NCBI GenBank assembly: GCA_022113835.1
Contig: JAILWY010000012.1
Coordinates: 2,232,001-2,296,000, forward strand
Length of the DNA: 64,000 bases
From: Atopsyche davidsoni
Lineage: Eukaryota > Arthropoda > Insecta > Trichoptera > Hydrobiosidae
Reading direction: 5' to 3'
Under the pieces are notes generated by a model. The model was not told the DNA's origin and ran no database searches. It worked only from the letters and a program-made list of their open reading frames with translations. Positions 24,625 through 36,566 of this stretch are shown here, in pieces (positions within the stretch are counted from its first letter, which is position 1; every line of letters begins with the position of its first letter). The position numbers and the translations under genes are program-made.

Positions 24625-27600
24625 TTTATAACAGGTGCAGTTGTTATTTCATCAAACTTCTGACAGGTTTTTCACAGCTGATATTTATAAATATCAATGT
24701 TGCAAGTCCACTAGACGCCTTCACACAAATCAAAGAGAGATATTCTAAGAACCAGCTGTAATCGCGAGCTTTCTAACAGCTATATAAAATAATCGATTTT
24801 CTGAAAAACCCGAACATCAAATGGAAAAACTCAATCGAATTAAGCTTTCCACAGAATGACGAATGATTCGGGGAATTCGGTGAGTTTGTGATTATTCCAC
24901 GAAAATCGCTTCAATTAAGTTGGACAGTAAGCGATTCTCTATAGATCGATTTTCCGAGTAAGACGATTAGATGGAATTCTTGGGATATAAATTGTGGGAA
25001 GGAATAGTCATTGATATTATGATATCTCGATAACTGCATCGCTGAATAGCAGACACTAATCTTATATTCTGAATTATATTATTAGCATATTCATTGATTA
25101 TGTAAAAATAATTTCTGAGAACAACATAAAGAAAATTATTTTATAAACAGCTTCACTGATTATAATTTGAAGTTTTGGAATTAATAGGAGACAACTAAAT
25201 ATTAGTAATTCTCAAATCCGATAGCCTTACTCGGATAATCGATTTTTAGAGAATCGTATCGCATCTAAGTAAATTGAAGCAATTTTTGTCGCATAAAGAT
25301 ATTTTTGACATGAATTTTTTTACGTGTAAACACCATTGTATCGGCTCCTTGGAAGCGAACGAACCTCTCCGAGCTTTTGTGGTCGCAAACCGAGCGCATT
25401 TCAGCCTAGGATATCCGTCTATTATTCTACCAAAGCTTTAAAAAATTCGAGTATAAAGTTGAATTTCACTACAATAACGACAACTGAACGAAATTCAAAA
25501 AGCAAAATGCAACGTAACAATCAATAATTTCAATTAAATCCGCCGCTAAAACTTGCGACACATTCAAAGTAACAAATTCTCAGTCTCTTTTTTTAATTTT
25601 TTTTTATTTTCATCAAATCGACTAAAGCGTGGGAATTACCCCACAATACAAATAACAGGTAATAGAGTCGGTAAGTCTGTCATGACAGTTCGGCTCCATT
25701 GATGTATTAGACAAGGTGAGTGGCGCACAGCTCGGCGCTACGCCATAGTTTCATGGCTATTTGAAAAGTAAAAAAACACTGGTACGTTTTGATTTTAAGG
25801 TAAACTTCAATAATAAAAATTTAAAAAAATATCGATATGCACGAAGGCTACATAATTAATTAAATTCGATACTATTAACGACATATTGTTTTCATTAAAC
25901 ACATAAAAAACAATTTCTACGTAACTCACACACACTGGAACAAATAACATAGAGACGTAATAATGCTACATATTTAATTTCTGTTTAAAACTATACGAAA
26001 ATATAAACTCATTTTTGAGGCAAGTTAAGTATTTATTTTGTCTGAATCGATTCTGAGAGTAACATTTTTTCAACAAATTATATTTTTTTTAGATTACGCG
26101 CCTCATGATATATTACTAATACAACAAACATATTACCTTTAATTTTATGTTATATGCGACAGTATATATATTTTTAATGGTAGTACCAGATTGCTTGTTT
26201 ATTAAAGGCATCATCGTAAGCCAATAAAGAGACAGCACGACTCATTCGTAACCTTTCACTCGCCACGTCAGTCATTCGTGACAACGTAATCGTATTGTGA
26301 CTCGCGGAGTTAATTCAATTTCAGACCAAAAGAACCGCCCGGGCCTCTGCGAACCGGAACCGAACCGGGAGCGAAGCCTCCGAGCCTCTCTCGCTTCAGG
26401 GAAGAGGTTCACCGTGACGAAACTGAAGCCTGTGTTTATACTACTGCATGCCAACTACTGATCCGGAAGCATCATAGCATAAGCTTACTGTTGTTATACA
26501 TATAATTATTTACAAACTAAAGTTTAAATATGCTTTTCAGTGTGTTTTAACATGAGTTTTGTAAGACTAGAAAAAAATGTTTTTTGAAAAATTCACGTAA
26601 AGTAAAACAAATTTTTAAGTCCACAAAATGATTTTTCAGTGCATTTTTATTGCTTGTACTTTTATACAAGCACACACTTATCAGTAAACAGTATTGAAAG
26701 AATCGATTCACACATGAAATGACTATAAAAGCTTTGGAAAATCACTGTCAAAATTGTATGATTGTTTCGTATTTTATTTAATCACCTTGATATTATATAT
26801 ATATATTATTTTTTTTCTTTTCGTGTAATACCGTGAGTTTTATATCTGTATATTGACTGCTGTTGCTCCAGTCGTAGTATCGGTCCGTAATGAGGCGAGT
26901 CGATGAACTTGCTCGCTGCTCCCAATTTCGCTTTAGAAAAAATAAACAAGTCATCGTCCAGCTGGTCTATTTGATGATATTAAAATTAATTAAATTATAA
27001 TTTATGAAATCATCTGCCCAATAAATAATTTATGGACGCAATTAAAATTACGATTAGGAAAAATAATTTGACAAGTCATATTAACTCGGCATCTTGATTG
27101 CATCCGCTTTTAGTGTTTAAAAAAATACGTAAGTGATATTATATTTATACTTTATTCTACGTTTAATAACTATTTAAGTTTCTAACATGTGTACAACTGG
27201 GTGATTGTAATTGGGATGTTTTATTATTTATTATGGAGTAGTAAAAAAATAAAAACTCACTTAATTGCAACGAAACGCATAGTTTTCAAAGGCAGGCTTC
27301 TTTAATTGATATTAGTTAAGTATAATTGTAGAATATAATTTATTACTTAGATTTATTAAAAAAAATCTATTGTAACTTTCTCATTAGTTCATTGTTTGTT
27401 ATATTTTCCAACTATTTTTACAATATATATTTACGATATGAATTGTAGTTCATATGATACGAACGTTTTATATATGTATTAATCGTTTTTTAGTGTCTTT
27501 GGGTTTTCGTATAAAATCGTTATTAGTTACATAAACGATTGAACGTATAAAAGCATGAATCACGCAGTATAAAAAATATTTTTCTAGTACTTGGAGACCA

Positions 27601-30600
27601 TTAGCTTGCCTTCCATTACGTTATTCTCGATTTAACGAAGAAAAACGACAAGATGGCTTCGGATAAGAAGATGAAGACCTCAGAGCCGGTGAGAAAGACC
27701 AGTGTGGAAGCAAATTGATTAGGCCGGGAGTTGAGATTTCACCGAAAATCGAGTTTTTTCTTGATACAAAGTGCACGACTTGTTACCAGCCGCATCAGCG
27801 TTTGTTTTTATCCAAGAAACTAAAATTTGGATTGATTACCTTTCGTTCCGAGCATTCTGTGGAATTGACGAAACTAATATGGATTATATCTAAAGAATTC
27901 CTGGATTCCAACACGTCATATGAGAACCGAATTAAATTTTATTCTTTAGTGAAGCAATCACTGCATTTCTAAATTTCTTTAAATCTTTTGTCAAATCTTA
28001 CAATGAATTAATTTGATTATGTTTATTTAAAACATACATAGTTTTGTAAGTACATATAGAATAAGAATATCTTATTACCGAAAATGTGATTTATAATTGA
28101 GCAAATTTCCATTATTCACACTTGTGACTTAGAATATTGAATGCATCATTTAATTAGAAGACGCTTGAAGTAAAAAAAAATATTTAATACAGAACAACGG
28201 AATACAATATTTTTTTAATAAACAGGAGAAGAAGGAAAAAAATAAAAATGTTTTTTTAATGTTTTAGGATGTACTCAAAATAGTTTTCAATGCACGCGCA
28301 ATATTAAATTGGGGAGCCACCCCAAAAATAATCAATGCACAAGTATGGGATGTCAAGGGTTGTTGAATGCATAATGACTGTCCGACATGGGAGGGTAGCT
28401 GATCTGATCTAAACAAATATCAGCTGATATCTTCCCTTGTTATTATTGTTCTCCTATCTTGTTCAGATTTGATGAAAAATTTACAATAACTGTGAAATCC
28501 CTATAGTCTTTTTTTATTAGGTCTTTTATTATTAACTACAGATAATTATTTTTTTGCAGTTTAAGCTAGCATTATACATGCGGCTGTATATTTTATTGAA
28601 CTTATTTTTCATTTTTTTGTCAACAACAATATACTGATCAAGAAAATCCATTTCAATTAATATTTGAACATGCTCACCGAATGACCTTATAATCACTTAA
28701 ATCATCTCAAGCTTGTACTCTTCATGAGTACATTTAAATTGTTTTTTTTTTTTATTGCAGTAATTGTAAATAAAATTTAAATACTTAGACTTTACTGGAA
28801 AATATTTTAGTTATAGCATATTCTAAGTCCCAATACCAAATCAATGTACGAAATCAAGCATCCCCCTGTCAAGTTCACCCCCTCTTTCAGTTCCCCTCCC
28901 GGCGGTGCCTTTGGCGATCTCAAGAGGCTTTCACATTAGTTGCTATTCAATTCAATGGGCTGTCTCTGTCGACTGCGGGGCTTCCTCTTTCAGTAGGCTT
29001 TGATGACGACGACGATGATGACTTGAGGGTGCGTCGGGGTTGATTAGAGGCGGCAGGTACTTCAGGAGATTATCAAAAATTACTACGGGTAATATTATTC
29101 GAATGAAATGTTTGAGAGGGTAGATTTTATACTGATGAATTAAATGGCTTCATGAATGATTGTAGAAACGAACAAATGATTTCAGATACTTAAATCAATG
29201 CTCTTTTTGTTTTCTAATTATTTATAATGTAATGTATAAAAAATAAAACTAAATAAAGGGTATTTTTACACCATATAAACTATACCACGTTTTTATAAAA
29301 ATATATTTTAATTCAAACAAAAAATCTTTGGTATATTAATTATTATCTAACCACACGTGATCTTCTTTTTATGATTTAAATACAACACATAAATAAAATA
29401 GATAATATTTATTTGTTTTGACACATATTTTTGTTTTGATTTTAATATTACAAGATATTTGATCGATGTCAAAATGTTTTATTAAGGGGACATTATATAG
29501 ATATTTTGTATCATGTTCACTATTAAATATTAAAATTTATATAGCAATATTAAAATATCGCAATATTATTATGGATAAATGGCAAGGGGTATCCTTGAAT
29601 ATACATTTAAAGGACATTCAACATTTCTTAATATATATCTAAAGTAAAGGGAAATATTGAGTTTCAATGTCATATAACATTTCACTCCGAATAGTCACTG
29701 GTTTACTGGCTTGATTGGTCGTTCCAATCTGGGAGGAGGTCCTTTGGTAAGGACCCCTTTAAATTTGACTACAAGTCCTCTTGGATTTCCGTCTTCACAA
29801 AGACCAACTACTCAATGTCAGAACTAATCACTTACCGTACATACGAGCCAACTGAAGATATGAAGGGCTGCTTGTCGTCTTATCTGTGCATACTAACTTG
29901 AATAGGTACAGAGCTTCAAAAGATTTGGTTAATTAAATATATATATATATATATATATTTAAAATGATTAAAATATGAATCAATTATCGAAAACACATTG
30001 TTTTAAGTATGAGCCTGGTTCGCGTGTTTCAATAAACCAAAGTTTATTGAGATACGCGAATATAAATAAAAAATTAACAGAGGCTATAATTATATTTCTT
30101 TGTATATAGTTAAGGTAATCACAAATCTGTTATACGCAATAGGTACATAAAATGACAATATATTTTGATATAACATGGAAAAATAATGACAGACCTGTCT
30201 TTCAAATCGTTTGAGCTAATCTCATTTAGTCTCGCCTCAAGTCAATCTTAAGTAGCCTTCTTACATCTCGTGAATATACAATTCACTAAATATAATGATT
30301 AAGCCTTACTTATTGACATCCGATTACCGGAGAGTACGTACTCCCAGAAATGACTGGTCATTATATAAAGCAGACGATGACAGTCAAATATTGGTCCAGA
30401 AAGGTTGTGTGTTCAATGTGAATGTTTCAGCAAGAATTAATATCGTATAAATAAAAAAAAAATGGTGCAGATCCTTGACTGACTCATTTTATTTGAAATA
30501 CATACTGAAGATCCAAATACTTAGGAAGTTCAAAATTGTACAAAAACATCGTGATTTCGTATAAAAGAGTCACTGCTATAAAAATTAAAAATACATTTTA

Positions 30601-32810
30601 TGACAAAATCTGATATATTAGCCCAAAATATCGCTACGGGAGGTGATTTTAAATTAAACTGTATATCTTCGAGCGTCCAGGCATCGTGTGAAACATTTTA
30701 CTCGTTTATTATCATGGCGGCTGTACTTCCGTCGGATGAGCTCACGATTATTATTATTACACATTTTTAACGAATCCATTCTATTTAATCAATGCCTTAA
30801 GAAATAAACTGCAATATCCGGCCGCTATTACGTTGCTTTTCCCCGCTTAGGATTCCCACGGAACTTCTAAAACCAACGATCTACAGTAGCAAAATAAAGT
30901 AAACTATTTGTTAGTGCTTCAAATTCAAAAAGCTAGTTTCAAAATTAATTTGCAACTATACAAATAGTATTACAATATATATTTTATGATAATTCTTAGC
31001 ACTTCATAAGCAGATTGTTTAGTTATCAACTGTGTAACGTTATTCCGATCTACGTAAATTTTAGTATACTCGTATATAAGTCCTAGTCTCGTCATACTGC
31101 GATTTATATATTTGCATGTTTTTTTGTTTATATTCTATAACCAATACGGAATTTAGTTTATTATTATATAATACTGGGTCTTTATAATACAAAGAAACAT
31201 TTACATAATCTTTTTTGGATTATCTAGACTTAAATAATTCCACTCGTGAAGATATAATATGTTTTTTTTAAGCAGGTTCAATTAAAACAGGAATACAAAT
31301 TATTTCACCAAAACTATTTATTCAAAATGGGATAAAAACCGATTTACTAGGAGATTATATTTAATGCTTAAAGCGAATTGCGGATCACATTTATAAGCAT
31401 TATAAATATTATCGATTCCCTTGACATTCTGCCTGGAAAGCTGAATTTGAATTGACAGTTTATAATTTAAGGCTGTGTAGGTTTCGATTATGGATTTGAA
31501 GGAATCAAGTTATTAGCGGATTTGCACATTGTCTATTTTTCTTAATATTACTCAGCAACGGGCGTGACCGTTTTGAGCCAATCGACATTTCACTTCTTCA
31601 CGTCCCACACAAAGCTTCGACGGTTAGAGCTGCGTATACATGCTGAGACACAACCGACAACCAAACGACAACCGAAGAGGTCGTTATTGGCTAGACACCC
31701 TTTGGTTTTCTTTTGTGTCACAGCAAATATAGGAAGCTTTACTGGGAAATGCGTTTTTATTCATGATTGGCAATTTAACCCGCCGAGGCGTGATTTAAGA
31801 AGTATCGAGACCTGACCGGAGATTTTTAGATTTTCCAAAGCTGCCTCGTATTATAATGTAATAAAAAATGTTTTAATTACAAAAACATTAAAAATTATTT
31901 TATATGCGAACATAATTCTGGATTGGGAAACAAATGATTGTTTTCTTTTGAGCTGTGACAAAATAAATACTCTTTAAACAAATTTAAACAAAAAACAATA
32001 GAGACGTATATTCACTTACATTAAAATCAATAAACAAATATATACTTGATTAATTTACTAATAAAATCACATTATTTTAAAAAGTAACTGAAATAATATA
32101 GGCACCGCTATTGAGTATCAATTCCTGCAGTATATAATTATTTTAATAATAATATGCAAGCCACTGACTCTAGTATCAAATAATTTTGGATTAGTTGATG
32201 TCATAAAATTATATATTAGATCAAGAATTATACAAAAACTTAGGGGCAATAGACTCATTAATTGGTGGACTTTTTATTTAATTTTTACATTTGAGGTCCA
32301 TCTTAGAATCATTTTTTCAAGCAGGTAAATAATATTGTAAATATATTACGACCCATCAATTTTTTTAGGGTTTTTTCGCTTGTGACTCCACTGACAAGCT
32401 ATAATAAAAGCACAAGTATAAAAACCATCACAAAAACGAATTACTGAACAGATCGAAAATTCATTTTTCGATTTTTTGGTTTGTTTGTCAGTCAATGGAG
32501 TACATTGCACCTTTTAAACATTAAGTGGTTGTAGACATATATATTTTTACATCAACGCCTCTATCACTCATTAAATCAATGGAAAATATCCACTAATTCT
32601 TGCTCTGAGCATTTTGGTAGACTACACGATCATGAAAGACGTCTTTGTTGCGTTGAATTATATTTCAACAACGACAAGTTCCAAAGCGCAGGTTCAGCCC
32701 CTCACTTCCCCATTCCTGGGATTCTTCTGTACAGTGGATTGTGCCTCACAATTTATGTACAGAGTGCTCTACCAAACATGAGTATATTTAAATAAAGTTT
32801 TTTCACAATA
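24625..32810. other. AT-rich intergenic DNA with a few GC blocks
   Basis: GC-richer blocks: 26215-26470 (GAACCGGAACCGAACCGGG), 28860-29070 (GACGACGACGATGATGAC run), 30710-30870 (ends in a TTCCCACG Su(H)-like site at 30853) and 31560-31800. A short (TA)n lies at 29937-29959. Apart from the tentative exon at 27.65 kb nothing else is recognised. Confidence 0.35.
27546..27718 (+). CDS. Possible first exon of an unidentified gene (tentative)
   Basis: TATAAAAG at 27546 lies about 107 bp before an ATG in good context (CAAGATGG, 27653). The ORF reads MASDKKMKTSEPVRKTSVEAN and stops at 27716. A plausible donor CCG|GTGAGA at 27689 would end a 12-codon, phase-0 coding exon MASDKKMKTSEP. Lysine- and serine-rich; no family recognised. 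No partner exon was found, and an independent short peptide or chance are both possible. Confidence 0.25.
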
Positions 32811-32986
32811 CAGGGTATAGGCAGGGAGGTATGGATGATTTGAAATAACAGTTACACACGCACTAAACTTTATTTTATGTGTAATTTAGATGTTGCCAAT
32901 ACAAAAATCTCTTGACACTCAAACTTTTTATCCCCACAATGCGTGGCGCCCCGTTCAAATCATCTATTCCTCCCTGCCTAATACTG
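32811..32986. mobile_element. Short MITE with ~34-bp inverted ends
   Basis: The left end CAGGGTATAGGCAGGGAGG plus ATGGATGATTTGAA (32811-32844) is matched inversely by TTCAAATCATCTATTCC plus TCCCTGCCTAATACTG (32954-32986), with few mismatches. The 109-bp interior is non-coding. The family is not identified; a TA precedes the left end. Confidence 0.7.
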
Positions 32987-33059
32987 TTTATGTGTGTATA
33001 TACTGTAATATTAGAACTCTTATTTAGTGTTATTGTAACTGTATATTTAAAAAATATAT

Positions 33060-33400
33060 ATGAATACTAATATTTTAAAGTTGTCATGCCCTTGTGACGA
33101 TATAACTCCACAAACAGTGATCCACCTCGTGGGTTCATGCCCCATCTTTGGCCTTCAGAGACACCAACTGGATGACCGATGTGTCAGTGGCGAGACACCC
33201 ACAGATGATGAAATCACTGGATGGCTTCTTGAAGGGTTGTCATCGGAACCATAAAGACGATAAACCAGGGGGTGTAGCTTCAGTCACTCCCATATAAAGC
33301 ACAATTCGATTGACTAGTTTGGAAAGTTTCCCATAATTGTGATGACAAACCTTGTACATAACAAGCAAGGTACCAAACCTATATATAAAAAAAATATATT
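33060..33400 (+). pseudogene. Non-LTR retrotransposon C-terminal zinc-knuckle fragment and 3' tail
   Basis: The short frame 33060-33254 contains CPCDDITPQTVIHLVGSCP followed by hydrophobic and charged residues. This is the C-x-C...QT..HL...CP pattern found at the very end of many non-LTR retrotransposon polyproteins. The ~140 bp after the stop and an A-rich end near 33385 would be its 3' UTR. It is short and unsupported upstream, so the clade is not assigned. Confidence 0.5.
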
Positions 33401-33469
33401 TTAAATACGTGGGTGTTTCAGTTTCTTCAGGGGTGAAAATAAAAATATCGTTTTCGTGTTATATAGCGT

Positions 33470-33650
33470 TGGTTCTGCTTGTCGCGGGGCTGGTGGCTTC
33501 GCTATGAAGCACCCTGTATATATGAGAGTAGTTGGCGCGACGGCCGCTAAGGGCGCTGGCGCGGGCCGGGAAGGCTGTTGCGCGGGAAATGCCGCACTCG
33601 CCGGAAGTGACTGCCAGCGCCGGGTCTGCCAATGCAACCACGCGTGATTT
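33470..33650. other. CpG-rich block
   Basis: GC-rich on both strands with GCGCGACGGCCGCTAAGGGC and GCGCGGGCCGGGAAGG. Short frames on both strands are compositional. It lies between the LINE fragment and hammerhead-like copy 4. Confidence 0.35.
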
Positions 33651-33895
33651 ATTATTACAATCCATTGTGATAATTAGTTCATTGTTTATTATATACCTCG
33701 TGCCTAAATACATCGCTACAAAAAACGTTTAATTATTGTGTTTAATAAAAAAAAAAAAAATATATATATACGCAGTTTTGATCGTCACTGTGGTAAAAAA
33801 TAACACGACGATTGAGTATGCGTTAAAATAACATATGTGTTAAGCATTTAACCGTTGTTTAAAAAAAATATTATTTATGTTTTATTATTATTTTT

Positions 33896-34072
33896 TTAAT
33901 ATTTTTTAATATAATACTTGAGTGATTTGCCACATTTTTGTTTTTATTAGTGACCGGTTTCGCCAACCTTTCACTAACAAAAACGAAAATGTGGAAAGTC
34001 ACTCAAGTATTTTATTCAAAAATATTGAAATGGAATTCCACCAAGTACTCTCTGTCAAAAATATTGAATATA
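33896..34072. mobile_element. Hammerhead-like palindromic repeat, copy 4 (core deleted)
   Basis: Two inverted arms (AATACTTGAGTGATTTGCC... and ...GTCACTCAAGTATTTTATT) surround a centre where the sequence jumps from GACCGGTTTCGCCAACC straight into the opposite arm. The TTTGATAATG part is lost. The right end is CCACCAAGTACTCTCTGTC as in the other copies. Confidence 0.75.
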
Positions 34073-34949
34073 TTTTATTGACGTTGTCAATGAGTTCGTC
34101 GCGTTAACATCGTTTAATTAAATCTGATCAATTAGTGTTGTTAATTATTCCGTGGGATGTGGTCGTGTTAATTAGTGTGTACTTGTATAATTATTCACGT
34201 TTAATATGTCGAGCCTGTCTTGAGGGAATATTATCGTCGCGATTATAATTGTATAATGTATACTGTAGTTAAAGAGTTAATATCTGTAATTAAAATATCA
34301 TTTTACTGTATTTGCATACTAAGTGAATATAAATTAATAAGATAGCCATAATGTAATTTTTAATAGGAAATAGATCACATCCGTGTAATTTGATTGAATA
34401 GGATTATTCTGAATATTTATATATTTATAAATTTGATATGAAGTCGAATATCACCAATTTATGTTGCTTAATTAGACAAATGAGTTCATAATTTTGTTAA
34501 ATATACTTTTACAAGGGCGACCTACTATATAATATTATTACCGTCATAAATTGTTCATTTGCGCAAACGCTTAAACCGAACGTCTTATTTCATACATTTC
34601 AAAATGGCAGATAAATCATTTAAAATATATTTATTTATTTAAAATTTATTTATCTTGATGAAATAGATGTTCCTGGCATAAAATTATATGTCGTATACAT
34701 ATATATATATATATGTGTGTAAGTGTGTGTGTGTTTTCATTTAGTATGGATTGTTGATTGCTAACAAGTAATTGAATAAAACGAAAGCTGACTTTCCTTT
34801 ATGGGTGAATTTAATTGAATTCTATCTCCGTAGTAAAATTTTTACTATATTTAATTGTACACGTATTCTAGTTTTAATTTTTTTTTCATATTTTTAAATT
34901 TGACGATGCCTTCTAAGGCCTCATAAGGCATAAGGCAGGGATAAGATTA

Positions 34950-35048
34950 ATAAGTAATACGTGAATTATTACATATTTCAGTTCTCCGTTTATTTATTAA
35001 TAATATATTATGAAATTATAAATTTGGGATAGGATTAATATACACTAT
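34950..35048 (-). repeat. Dispersed repeat shared (inverted) with 5980-6090
   Basis: Reverse complement of 5980-6090, including ACGTGAATTATTACAT, TATTTATTAATAATATATT and TAAATTTGGGATAGGATTAA. It directly precedes hammerhead-like copy 5. Confidence 0.75.
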
Positions 35049-35053
35049 AAAAT

Positions 35054-35284
35054 ATGTATACATATATATTTTTTAAATAAAATACTTGAGTGATTTTCCA
35101 CATGTTCGTTTTTATCGGTGACCGGTTTCGCCAACCTTCATTATCAAACGCAATGTTTGATAATGCCAACGTGAAAGGTTGGCGAAACCGGTCACCAATA
35201 AAAACGAACATGTGGAAAATCACTCAAGTATTTTATTAAAAAATATCAAAATGGAATTCCACGCTGTCATTAATATTTTTATTC
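35054..35284. mobile_element. Hammerhead-like palindromic repeat, copy 5, with 15-bp target duplication
   Basis: A 231-bp palindrome bracketed by the perfect 15-bp direct repeat TATACACTATAAAAT (35039-35053 and 35285-35299). The plus-sense arm has the whole core: TTTGATAATG (about 35155), GCCAAC-GTGAAAG-GTTGGC, GAAACCGGTCACC, then ACGAACATGTGG, CACTCAAGTATTTTATT and GGAATTCCACG. The minus-sense arm is nearly complete but lacks the stem II hairpin. Confidence 0.88.
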
Positions 35285-35354
35285 TATACACTATAAAATT
35301 AAATATATATATATATATATATATTTGATTTTAAAAGAAAAATACAAAGTTCAC

Positions 35355-35812
<458 letters not shown>

Positions 35813-35840
35813 ATGCCCCCGTCAGAGCGAGGGGGGCGCA

Positions 35841-36468
35841 ATGTGCGCTCCGGCCAGGGGCGCGATGGCGGGGGCGGGGGCGGGGGCGGGAGGGGCAGGG
35901 GTGGGGGTGGGGCCAGCCCCTCGCCCGCGCCCCGCCCCTCCCCTCCCGCCCCCGCCCCCGCCCCGCCCCGGCGCTCTCCACACCCGAGCGGGAAATCACA
36001 GGCTTCCGCGGCGGATGATTGGATTTGGAGTTCTTTTTGGTCTACCGCGTGTCGCGGCTCCGCGCGATGATTTCACATTTGAATCTGAGCTGTGCCGGCA
36101 TCGTCCACAAAACGCAACGCAGACTATCAAACGCTCAGCTCGAATTGCAAATGTTCAATATTTATGCGTTGCGGATTTAAATCAGTGATTGTGTTATTTA
36201 TTTTTCTGGTGCTTTTATGAAGTGTTTGACAGTTTGAAAAAATGACGTGATATTGCACAAAATAAGTTTTTAAATATAACAACAGTCTGTGATCATTTCA
36301 AGATAAAATATTTTTCCGGTAATTTTGGTCCGTTTGACATTGTGCGATTGTGATTTTTGAATCGATTAAATGAAATTAAAAGTAAGAACGTTTTTGACAC
36401 CAACGATCTGGTGAAGATCGTATAATGTATTTGAACCGAAGTCGGATGAAGATCCCGGTGACGTGTGG
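35841..36468 (+). promoter_or_regulatory. Candidate Wnt promoter and 5' UTR
   Basis: CpG-rich DNA directly upstream of Wnt exon 1. It includes a G-rich then C-rich tract (listed separately) with many GGGGCGGGG-like Sp1/KLF sites, an inverted CCAAT box (ATTGG at about 36018), and a TCAGTG initiator-like motif near 36181. There is no convincing TATA box. The start site is not fixed by sequence alone, and an upstream non-coding exon is possible. Confidence 0.4.
35868..35971. repeat. G-rich tract followed by C-rich tract (G-quadruplex / cruciform potential)
   Basis: From 35868 to about 35913 the + strand is a run of GGGGGC and GGGGTG units with many more than four G-tracts. From 35915 to 35971 the complementary type, CCCCGCC units, follows on the same strand. 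The two halves can pair with each other, and either strand can form G-quadruplexes. It sits about 0.5 kb upstream of the Wnt ATG. Confidence 0.8.
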
Positions 36469-36566
36469 ATGAGGAACCAGCATGGAGGACATCCTGGGCT
36501 GAGTATGCTGCGACTGGTATTTCTGATAGCCATCGTCTCCTTGCAGACCCTGACATCAGCCAGTGG
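36469..36566 (+). CDS. Wnt10: Wnt ligand gene, exon 1 (start codon and signal peptide), probably Wnt10
   Basis: First coding exon of a secreted Wnt ligand, which signals through Frizzled/LRP receptors. The ATG at 36469 opens 32 codons. Residues 1-12 are a polar leader. A hydrophobic core from about residue 13 (MLRLVFLIAIVSLQTL) is followed by TSASG, a good signal-peptidase region. A second in-frame ATG at 36505 would leave a more compact signal peptide. The exon ends with GG of a split codon at a strong donor (GG|GTGAGT, 36567), phase 2. Exon 2 (49303) starts with the single G that completes glycine, so the two join in frame with no stop. An 8-codon upstream ORF begins at 36446 and stops just before the main ATG, which may dampen translation. 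A signal exon alone does not name the family; the assignment comes from exon 2 and the phase match. Confidence 0.78.
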
